DNA of 64,000 nucleotides from Chlorobium sp. N1 (GTDB taxonomy: Bacteria > Bacteroidota > Chlorobiia > Chlorobiales > Chlorobiaceae): contig NZ_SJPA01000001.1 in assembly GCF_004332115.1 (NCBI RefSeq), positions 248,001 through 312,000 of the forward strand. Direction: 5' to 3'. The notes under the pieces are model-generated. The model worked only from the letters and a program-made list of their open reading frames with translations. It searched no databases and was not told where the DNA came from. The position numbers and the translations under genes were made by a program. This document shows positions 41,772-48,946 of the stretch, one piece after another (the stretch's first letter is position 1; each line of letters opens with the position of its first letter).

Positions 41772-43198
41772 GCGGCTCAGGAAACATCCTGGTTCCCGTA
41801 GCGTTTCTTTCATGGCCGGTGATTGTCATGATCCTCTATAAGAAGCTGGACAAACGACTGGTGCCGGTCATTGCCTACGTTGCGGGCTGGATGTTCCTGC
41901 CATGCGCCGCATACGACATTTTCCTCCTGAAGAACACCAAATCCACGGTGATTGCATACGGCGTCCTTGCCGGAGCATGGATGTTCGACCGTGAACGCCT
42001 GCTCAACTTCAACTTCAAGTACTTTGACCTTCCGATGCTCCTGTGGTGCACCGCACCGTTCTTCTCATCCATGGCCAACGGGCTGGGCGCCTATGACGGG
42101 CTTTCAGCCGTTCTCTATACATCGATACTCTGGGGAATCCCATACTATCTCGGGCGCGTATACTTCAGCGAAGCCGATGTCCTCAAAACCCTGGCCATAA
42201 CCATTTTCATCGGGGGGGTCGTCTACGTCCCCTTCAGCTGGTTCGAACTCATCATGAGTCCGCAGCTGCATCGTCTCACCTACGGATTCCATCAGCACAA
42301 TTTCCTCCAGACCCTCAGGGAAGACGGAGGATACCGGCCCATGATCTACATGCAGCACGGGCTCATGGCAGCCATGTGGATGCTCCTGGCATCCCTGCTC
42401 GGGACCTGGCTCTATATGACAAAATCGCTGCCGAAAAAAATACTGTTCATCCCTTCGCCGATTCTGCTCGGAGCGGTGATTGTGACGTTCCTCATGTACC
42501 AGTCCATGGCATCCATAACGTTTTTTCTCATCGGAACAGCCGCGCTGCTGGCCGGAAAGAAGCTGAAGAGCCCGGCAGTGCTGCTGCTGCTGCTGCTCAT
42601 CCCCTATCCTCATCTTTACACACGAATCACCGGCATGTGGGACGGAAGGAACCTGACCGGCTACATCGAAAAGAACATCAGTCCAGCAAGAGCCGAATCG
42701 CTGCAGTTCCGCTTCACCAACGAAGACTCCCTCATCAAGAGGGCACTGGAGGGATCGTTTTTCGGATGGGGAGGGTACGGACGCGCTAGGGTCCACAATG
42801 AAGACGAGCAAGACACCTCCGTTACCGACGGCATGTGGATCATAACGCTCGGGAACCAGGGCATCTACGGACTGATCTGGATGACACTGGGCATCCAGCT
42901 CCCCGCGTTGCTCTTTTTGAGGCGGGTCAAGGCTGAACGATGGGCTTCGCCAGAATACGCCGCCCCGGCAGCAATGTCGGTCTTCATAGCAATCACCATG
43001 GTTGACAACCTGCTCAATGCGATGGTCAACCCCATCTACATGGTCTTCACCGGAGGGATATTAAGCTTCGTAACAACAGAGCAGCCCCCATATCGGCTGA
43101 CGGAGGAAAAAGAAATCAACCTGCTCAAGGATATTGACGTCTACATGAGTAAATTTCTTTCCGACCCGAACAGGTCATCAACGAAATTCCTTACCTGA
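41768..43198 (+). CDS. O-antigen ligase/polymerase-like membrane protein
   Basis: A 476-residue polytopic protein with about 11-12 predicted helices, e.g. ILVPVAFLSWPVIVMILYKK near the start and a Leu-rich helix (about 270-290). A large loop at about 300-360 contains YIEKNISPARAESLQFRFTNE and FFGWGGYGRARVHNED, the position and Arg/His content typical of Wzy_C/WaaL-like proteins. The likely role is polymerisation of repeat units or ligation at the periplasmic face. The N-terminal overlap with the acetyltransferase gene and the export context support this. No experimentally defined subtype can be given. Confidence 0.82.
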   Translation: MSGSGNILVPVAFLSWPVIVMILYKKLDKRLVPVIAYVAGWMFLPCAAYDIFLLKNTKSTVIAYGVLAGAWMFDRERLLNFNFKYFDLPMLLWCTAPFFSSMANGLGAYDGLSAVLYTSILWGIPYYLGRVYFSEADVLKTLAITIFIGGVVYVPFSWFELIMSPQLHRLTYGFHQHNFLQTLREDGGYRPMIYMQHGLMAAMWMLLASLLGTWLYMTKSLPKKILFIPSPILLGAVIVTFLMYQSMASITFFLIGTAALLAGKKLKSPAVLLLLLLIPYPHLYTRITGMWDGRNLTGYIEKNISPARAESLQFRFTNEDSLIKRALEGSFFGWGGYGRARVHNEDEQDTSVTDGMWIITLGNQGIYGLIWMTLGIQLPALLFLRRVKAERWASPEYAAPAAMSVFIAITMVDNLLNAMVNPIYMVFTGGILSFVTTEQPPYRLTEEKEINLLKDIDVYMSKFLSDPNRSSTKFLT

Positions 43199-43214
43199 AA
43201 ATCATTTACAGTCC

Positions 43215-43586
43215 ATGTCCCTACAGAACAAACTCAAGGCCGCATGGCTCGGCGCACTCCTGCTGCTTATCGCCGCAAGCCTCTCGCAAGGCGTCGACAG
43301 CAAGAACGCTTTCGGCCTGGACATACTCTTCCATATCGGCATCTACGCCGTCCTTTCGGCCGTTCCGCTGATAGTACTCAGGAAACGTTTCTCGGCGTTC
43401 ATCGTCACGCTTGCCGTCGCGCCGCTGGGATTTTTCTTTGAAGCCGTCCATGGTTCGATGACGGGCTACGGTTTCAAGATGGTTGATGCGCTCTACAACA
43501 ACCTGGGGGTTACGATCGGAGTCGTCGCAGGACTCATCATACGCATGAAACAACACCTCGCACATCGCCAGGATACAAGCGCCTGA
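43215..43586 (+). CDS. VanZ-family membrane protein
   Basis: A 123-residue protein with four helices and the VanZ-like core: FHIGIYAVLSAVPLIVL, then FEAVHGSMTGYGFKMVDALY followed by NNLGVTIG. The His, Asp and Asn positions fit the family. VanZ-like proteins occur widely in exosortase and polysaccharide loci; their biochemical role is unknown. It is 16 bp after the ligase-like gene and 3 bp before a glycosyltransferase gene. Confidence 0.82.
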   Translation: MSLQNKLKAAWLGALLLLIAASLSQGVDSKNAFGLDILFHIGIYAVLSAVPLIVLRKRFSAFIVTLAVAPLGFFFEAVHGSMTGYGFKMVDALYNNLGVTIGVVAGLIIRMKQHLAHRQDTSA

Positions 43587-43589
43587 ATC

Positions 43590-44534
43590 ATGCAAAAAAG
43601 CACTGCACCGCCGACGGACGGAAAAAAAAAGGCCGTCTATGTTTTGGTCAGCAACCCGGGTGACCATATCCTTGAAATGGCCCTGCTCTCCATCGCCAGC
43701 CTGAAAAGGTTCTCGCCGGGTATTGCGGCGGAAGTGCTGCTCGACCCCGCGACCAACGAGTCGCTTAGCGGAGAACGCTACAAAATAAGGGAACTGGCCG
43801 ACAGACTAACTGTTGTCGACGAGTCTGATCCGAACCCCATGATCGTCAGCAGGAGCATCAAGACCAGGATGCGTGAATTCGTCACGGGAGAGTTCCTCTA
43901 TCTCGACTCCGATGCCGTTCCGATCGCCCCGCTTGACGACGCATTCACCAAGGACCATGACATCGCCCTCTGCCTTGACGGCAATGTGAGCACCCCTGCT
44001 GATTTTGTCTTTCATGAATTCGAAAGCAAAACGTTCAGGGAGATGGGCTGGCCGTTCCCGGTCTACCCCTACTACAACGCAGGCGTCATGTTCGTGAAGG
44101 ACAACCCCCGGACACATGAGCTTTTCAGGCGCTGGCACGCCATCTGGCAGAGCTGCCGGCAAAGGGGGCTCTTCAAAGACCAGCCGCCGTTCCATAAAGC
44201 CATCGAGGAACCGGGACTCGCCATCAAAATACTTCCGCCCCAGTACAATGCCCTCATCTCGATGTACAACGCAGGCGTCTATAAAGCCCGGATCATGCAC
44301 TACAGCACCATCCGCTTTGAAGAGCGTGACGACACCATATTCCATGGTCTGGTCAAGGAGATCAAAAAAACAGGACATATCGACCTGGAACCGATTGCGA
44401 GACTTTCTAAAACCTGGTACCCCTGGACGGAGCCGTTCCTGAAGAAAGCCCTGGCGGCACGAAGCCTGCCGATAGCCTTGCGCGCACTGCAGGCAAAACT
44501 ATCCGGAGAACGGCCCCGCTTACGACTGTCATAG
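43590..44534 (+). CDS. Nucleotide-sugar glycosyltransferase (GT-A, GT8-like)
   Basis: A 314-residue soluble transferase. It shows YVLVSNPGDHILEMALLSI, the metal-binding DxD in GEFLYLDSDAVPIAP, and YPYYNAGVMFVKDNPRTHEL with the Asn-Ala-Gly acceptor region known from GT8 and related retaining enzymes. QPPFHKAIEEPGLAIKILPP follows. Sugar specificity is unknown. It is the last gene of the P2 unit; palindrome U3 begins inside its final codons. Confidence 0.8.
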   Translation: MQKSTAPPTDGKKKAVYVLVSNPGDHILEMALLSIASLKRFSPGIAAEVLLDPATNESLSGERYKIRELADRLTVVDESDPNPMIVSRSIKTRMREFVTGEFLYLDSDAVPIAPLDDAFTKDHDIALCLDGNVSTPADFVFHEFESKTFREMGWPFPVYPYYNAGVMFVKDNPRTHELFRRWHAIWQSCRQRGLFKDQPPFHKAIEEPGLAIKILPPQYNALISMYNAGVYKARIMHYSTIRFEERDDTIFHGLVKEIKKTGHIDLEPIARLSKTWYPWTEPFLKKALAARSLPIALRALQAKLSGERPRLRLS

Positions 44535-44540
44535 AGAGAG
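44526..44540 (+). promoter_or_regulatory. Candidate enhancer site U3a
   Basis: CTGTCATAGAGAGAG, with the left half intact and the right half one or two changes away from TGAGAG. It is centred 114 bp upstream of promoter P3, overlapping the preceding stop codon. Confidence 0.5.
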
Positions 44541-44556
44541 GACCCGGCCCGGCCGC

Positions 44557-44571
44557 CTCTCCGTATGCGAG
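44557..44571 (+). promoter_or_regulatory. Candidate enhancer site U3b
   Basis: CTCTCCGTATGCGAG, an inverted repeat of the same type centred 31 bp after U3a, a spacing close to the 32 bp seen upstream of P1. Confidence 0.45.
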
Positions 44572-44646
44572 TCAACTTCATTCCGTAACAACGCCCCCGC
44601 CCCCTGAAAACCCCTACCGGAGTGCCTCCCCCGACATGCGTCGCCA

Positions 44647-44661
44647 TGGCATGGATTTTGC
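44647..44661 (+). promoter_or_regulatory. Sigma-54 promoter P3
   Basis: TGGCATGGATTTTGC matches -24/-12 and differs from P2 at a single position. It lies 60 bp before the gene at 44721 and would drive a long unit to 56041. Confidence 0.85.
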
Positions 44662-44720
44662 GATTCAGCCACTGATTTCATCCGGCCCCCATAACAAAAG
44701 CAATAACGCAGGCAGAAAGC

Positions 44721-45779
44721 ATGCACCCCCACCCCCCTGATATCGACTGCATTCTGATTGGCGTCAACTGCTCCAAGACGCTGGCTGCGTGCATAGAGTC
44801 AATACAAGCGGCCGACTACCCGGCAGAGAAGCTCCGCATCTGCTATGTTGACGGCGGATCAACGGATGACAGCCTGGAAGTGGCCCGCAGGTACGGGGAG
44901 GTACAAACGCTGGCGATCACCCCCGAGTTTCCATCGCCCGGGCTCGGAAGAAACACCGGATGGAAACACGGGTCGGCACCGCTGGTCCATTTCTTCGACT
45001 CGGACACCGTCATAGAACCACAATGGTTCCGCCAGGCGCTGAAAGCCATCGATGAAGATGGCGTTGGGGCAGTAGCCGGCCTGCGCCGCGAAAAACACCC
45101 TGAACACTCCGTCTACAACTGGATAGGCAACCTTGAATGGAACGGACCCGCCGGTGAAAGCGACTGCTTTGGCGGCGATGTGCTCATCAGGCGAGAAGCG
45201 CTTGAGGCAACAGGAGGATATGACGAAGAACTTGTCGGTGGAGAAGACCCGGAACTGAGCCGGCGCATCACCCGCGCAGGATGGAAAATCATGCGCCTGG
45301 ATGAGCCGATGACCCGGCACGACCTTGCCATGACAACAGTCAGCCAATACCTTCGCAGGGCATACCGCTCAGGATACGGGTTCGGCGCCGTGCGCCATCG
45401 TGAGGCTCTTGCGGGAAGCGCGTTCTGGCAATACGAGTATCGGAAAATCACCATCAAGGGAGGAGGATTCACGGCCGCACTGATCCTCAGCATGCCGGCG
45501 CTGGCCATCAACTCGCCCATAGCCGGCGCTCTGACAGCGCTGCTGCTTCTTGCAGGCTCGACGCTGCTCTTCATGCCCCGCATTCTCAGGGTCGGACAGT
45601 TTATGCGCGAACACAAACTCGACAGAAAAGAAGCAAGGAGGTACGCCTGGCACTGCTCCCTTGTCGTTCTTCCCCAACTTGCCGGAGTTCTCAGGTTCCA
45701 TCTCGGCAGAATATCAGCCAAACCGCTGCGCAACAAACAGAAGCGACTTGCGACGGCACTATCGGATCAGCTGTCATGA
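44721..45779 (+). CDS. Glycosyltransferase family 2 with C-terminal helices
   Basis: A 352-residue GT2 protein. Motifs are IDCILIGVNCSKTLAACIE, YVDGGSTDDSLEVARRY (nucleotide-binding Asp), GLGRNTGWKHGSAPLVHFFD with SDTVIEP (DxD), and YDEELVGGEDPELSRRI as the acceptor-side ED motif. Two hydrophobic helices lie at about 250-290. The enzyme is likely inner-membrane associated. First gene after P3; its stop overlaps the next start by 4 bp. Confidence 0.9.
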   Translation: MHPHPPDIDCILIGVNCSKTLAACIESIQAADYPAEKLRICYVDGGSTDDSLEVARRYGEVQTLAITPEFPSPGLGRNTGWKHGSAPLVHFFDSDTVIEPQWFRQALKAIDEDGVGAVAGLRREKHPEHSVYNWIGNLEWNGPAGESDCFGGDVLIRREALEATGGYDEELVGGEDPELSRRITRAGWKIMRLDEPMTRHDLAMTTVSQYLRRAYRSGYGFGAVRHREALAGSAFWQYEYRKITIKGGGFTAALILSMPALAINSPIAGALTALLLLAGSTLLFMPRILRVGQFMREHKLDRKEARRYAWHCSLVVLPQLAGVLRFHLGRISAKPLRNKQKRLATALSDQLS

Positions 45780-46999
45780 AACAACCAACGACCGTCGCCT
45801 ATCTGTGCAGCGAGTACCCGGCGGTATCGCACACCTTCATCTACAGGGAAATCGAATCGCTCCGCCGTGCAGGCATGAAGATCCACACGGCAACCATCCG
45901 CAAGACATCCAACCTTGAGGTCATGACTCCGGAAGAACAGGAAGAGGCGGCCCGAACCTTCACCGTTCTCTCCCAGCCGCTGATGGGGGCCTTCAGGGCC
46001 CATGCCGGAACCCTTGCCCGCAATCCTGGAGGCTACATCCGCATGGCGGCAAAAGCTCTCAAGCCGGCATTCAGCGGCCCGTGCAGCCCCGTCAAAGCCG
46101 CAGCCTATTTCGTGGAAGCGGGAATCCTGCTGGGATGGTTGCGCGAACGGGGCGTCACACATGTGCACGAACATTTCGCAAACCCCACGGCCTTCGTCGC
46201 CCTCCTGATGAAAACCTACGGAGGGATCACCTACAGCATCTCTGTCCACGGCCCAGACATCTTCTATGAGGTCGATTCAGCGATGCTTGAAGAAAAGGTT
46301 CTCCATGCCAGCTTCGTCCGCTGCATCAGCCACTACAGCCGCAGCCAGATCATGCGCATCACCCCGGCGGAAATGTGGCACAAACACCATATCGTCCGCT
46401 GCGGTGTCGATCCGGAGCGCTGGACGCCGAGGCCGGAGCCCGACAACGAGATACCACACCTGCTCTGCGTTGGAAGGCTGGTTCCGGCAAAGGGACAGCA
46501 CACCCTGCTCGAGGCCTGCACGATTCTTGAAAAAGAGAACATACCGTTCCGCCTCACCATGGTCGGAGACGGACCCGACAGGAAGTCGCTCGAGAAATTC
46601 AGCCGCCAGCATGGCCTCGAGAAAAATATCACCTTCACCGGAGCCCTTGGCCAGGATCAGGTGCGGGAGCACTATGCCGAAGCGGACATCTTCGTTCTGG
46701 CCAGTTTTGCCGAAGGAGTTCCCGTTGTCCTTATGGAGGCAATGGCCAGGGAGATCCCGGTCATATCAACCCGTATCACCGGCATTCCCGAACTCATCGA
46801 ACACGAACGCAACGGCCTGCTTGCCACTCCCGGAGACACTGCGGACCTTGCCCGCCAGATCCGCATCCTGATTGAAAGCCCCGAGCGGAGGAAGAGCTTC
46901 GGTGCGGCAGGAAGGAAAACCGTACGCGAGCGCTACAACCAGCACCTCAACAACAGCAAAATGGTCGACCTGCTGACCCAGGCCGCAACCCGATCATGA
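45776..46999 (+). CDS. Glycosyltransferase family 4
   Basis: A 407-residue GT-B enzyme. The N-domain has YLCSEYPAVSHTFIYREIES, a motif common in colanic-acid type transferases (WcaL/AmsK). The C-domain has LLCVGRLVPAKGQHTLLEA, VGDGPDRKSLEKF and VRCISHYSRSQIMRI. The donor-binding EX7E motif lies in FAEGVPVVLMEAMAREIPV. It transfers a sugar with retention from a nucleotide sugar. Overlaps both neighbours by 4 bp, a sign of tight co-translation. Confidence 0.92.
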   Translation: MKQPTTVAYLCSEYPAVSHTFIYREIESLRRAGMKIHTATIRKTSNLEVMTPEEQEEAARTFTVLSQPLMGAFRAHAGTLARNPGGYIRMAAKALKPAFSGPCSPVKAAAYFVEAGILLGWLRERGVTHVHEHFANPTAFVALLMKTYGGITYSISVHGPDIFYEVDSAMLEEKVLHASFVRCISHYSRSQIMRITPAEMWHKHHIVRCGVDPERWTPRPEPDNEIPHLLCVGRLVPAKGQHTLLEACTILEKENIPFRLTMVGDGPDRKSLEKFSRQHGLEKNITFTGALGQDQVREHYAEADIFVLASFAEGVPVVLMEAMAREIPVISTRITGIPELIEHERNGLLATPGDTADLARQIRILIESPERRKSFGAAGRKTVRERYNQHLNNSKMVDLLTQAATRS

Positions 47000-48195
47000 C
47001 GATACCCTCACTGCTCCTTGCCGTGCCTGTCATCCTGACAGCCCTGCCGGCACTCTTTCTGCTGGCAACCACCGCTGCATCGTTCTTTTTCCGGAAAAAA
47101 AAGCCGGAAACGAACAGGTTCCTCAATATCGGGGTCCTGATCCCCGCGCATAATGAAGGTGATGCGGTCATGAAAACCATTGAAGGCGTATACGGGTGCG
47201 ACTATCCGGCCAACCGGCTCGAGGTCTTCGTGATTGCCGACAACTGCCAGGACGACACGGCGGAATACGCACGAAAAGCCGGAGCCAGGGTCTTCGAACG
47301 TTTCGATGAAGAGAAACGGGGCAAGGGCCAGGCGCTCGACTGGTTCCTCAATGAGCACAAAGAGAGCTTCCGGGATACCGACGCCATCACCATCATCGAC
47401 GCCGACGTTACCCCCGATATCAATTACCTCCGCGAAATCAGCGCATCGCTGAGCATCCCTCTCGTAAACATCGTGCAGGGCTACAACGGCGTCAACAACC
47501 CGTCGGCAGGATGGCGGCCGGCCCTCGTAGACGCAGCCTTCAACGTCTTCAACCACCTTCGCCTCGCAGGCTCATCCGTCCTCACCGGCTCAGCATCGCT
47601 GAAAGGCAACGGCATGGCATTCAGGACCCCGATCCTCGAGCGATACGGCTGGCCCTGCCACTCGATCGTCGAAGACCTGGAATTCACCCTTCAGCTCCTG
47701 CAGGACGGCATGGCCGTAGAGTACAACCCCGATGCCATTGTCACCAGCGAAATGGTCACAAGCGCAAAAAATGCCGCAAGTCAGCGGAACCGCTGGGAAG
47801 GCGGCAGGTTTTCATTGGTGAGAAGCATGACCAAGCCCCTGCTGCAGCGCTTTGCCGAGACCGGAAACCCGAAAATCCTCTATGCATGGGGAGATCTTGC
47901 CATCCCACCGCTCGGCCTTCTCATCCTGCTCTTCATACCCGGCACCGTTGCAGGGGCGATACTCGGGGGAGCATGGGCATGGGCCATTGCCGCCAGCTGG
48001 CTGACCGTTCTGCTGTACCTGGTCTCGGCCCAGGTACAGCGCCGTGCACCGCTCACCACATGGCTCGCCCTGTTCGGAGCGCCGGTTTACATCCTCTGGA
48101 AAGTCCCGATCTACATAGGAATGCTGTTCAAGAAGAAAAACAACCGCGACTGGGTCAGAACGGCAAGGGAAACGCATCCTGACAACGGGATATAA
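46996..48195 (+). CDS. Membrane glycosyltransferase family 2 (processive type)
   Basis: A 399-residue membrane GT2 with one helix before the catalytic domain (about 10-35) and three after it (about 310-375). The catalytic part has IGVLIPAHNEGDAVMKTIE, VIADNCQDDTAEYARKAG, AITIIDADVTPD (DxD), SIVEDLEFTLQLLQDG (ED) and SQRNRWEGGR, the Q(Q/R)xRW motif of processive synthases such as cellulose and hyaluronan synthases. It may therefore both elongate and translocate, or act as a single-addition relative. No PilZ domain is present. Overlaps the previous gene by 4 bp; the next starts 7 bp later. Confidence 0.88.
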   Translation: MTIPSLLLAVPVILTALPALFLLATTAASFFFRKKKPETNRFLNIGVLIPAHNEGDAVMKTIEGVYGCDYPANRLEVFVIADNCQDDTAEYARKAGARVFERFDEEKRGKGQALDWFLNEHKESFRDTDAITIIDADVTPDINYLREISASLSIPLVNIVQGYNGVNNPSAGWRPALVDAAFNVFNHLRLAGSSVLTGSASLKGNGMAFRTPILERYGWPCHSIVEDLEFTLQLLQDGMAVEYNPDAIVTSEMVTSAKNAASQRNRWEGGRFSLVRSMTKPLLQRFAETGNPKILYAWGDLAIPPLGLLILLFIPGTVAGAILGGAWAWAIAASWLTVLLYLVSAQVQRRAPLTTWLALFGAPVYILWKVPIYIGMLFKKKNNRDWVRTARETHPDNGI

Positions 48196-48202
48196 CCGAA
48201 CG

Positions 48203-48946
48203 ATGCAGATCAAGGCAAAAGAAATGCATCTATGGTGGTGCAGGGTTAACCATCAGCATCATCCGGAAATGATGGCTGAACGCCTTCTTTCGGATGAGGA
48301 ACGAGCACGCTTCAAGCGTTTGCATGCTGCAGGAAAACGAGCCGAGTTCCTCATGAGCCGGGTGCTGGCAAGAACCGCGCTGTCCCACTATCTGAATATC
48401 CCCCCTGAAGAGGTGAACTTCAAGAGAACGCCGTTAGGCAAACCGTCTCTCGATCCGCCATGCCATATCGAGTTCAACCTCTCCAACACCTCGAAACTGG
48501 CGGTATGCATAATCAGTGCATCAGGACCGGTTGGCATCGATATAGAACCCCTCGGGCGAGGCGGAGAGATCATGGAAATAGCCGATATCTTTTTTTCCGG
48601 AACGGAGCGGGAAGAACTCGCAACGCTCGACCCAAGGAGCCAACCCGAGCGGGCACTATCGCTCTGGACCCTGAAAGAGGCCTTCCTCAAAGCCAAGGGG
48701 CTCGGCATATACTCCGAAGCAGAAAAAATTGCGTTCCTGTACCGGGGAACAGGGCGCCCCGGACTGGCCGCAAGCCCGGACATTGAGCCGATGCCTGAAC
48801 GCTGGCACTTCAAGAACATCGATTTCATGGATCACCGCATCGCACTGGCGGCAACGACGCCGTTTCAGGCCTCGTCGGTTCGTTTTGTCGCCTTGAAGCC
48901 CCCGGTCGCGATGCCTGCCGCCTCCGAACAACCATCAATCCTGTGA
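48203..48946 (+). CDS. 4'-phosphopantetheinyl transferase (Sfp type)
   Basis: A 247-residue Sfp-type enzyme that transfers phosphopantetheine from CoA to carrier-protein serines. It holds RFKRLHAAGKRAEFLMSRVL, PSLDPPCHIEFNLSNTSKLA, the Mg2+ site VGIDIEPLGRGGEIM and LWTLKEAFLKAKGLGIYS (W/KEAxxK motif). The gene overlaps the start of the adenylation-carrier-acyltransferase gene by 4 bp. That protein has its own carrier domain with the target serine, so this is almost surely its dedicated modifying enzyme. A further role on other carriers is possible. Confidence 0.93.
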   Translation: MQIKAKEMHLWWCRVNHQHHPEMMAERLLSDEERARFKRLHAAGKRAEFLMSRVLARTALSHYLNIPPEEVNFKRTPLGKPSLDPPCHIEFNLSNTSKLAVCIISASGPVGIDIEPLGRGGEIMEIADIFFSGTEREELATLDPRSQPERALSLWTLKEAFLKAKGLGIYSEAEKIAFLYRGTGRPGLAASPDIEPMPERWHFKNIDFMDHRIALAATTPFQASSVRFVALKPPVAMPAASEQPSIL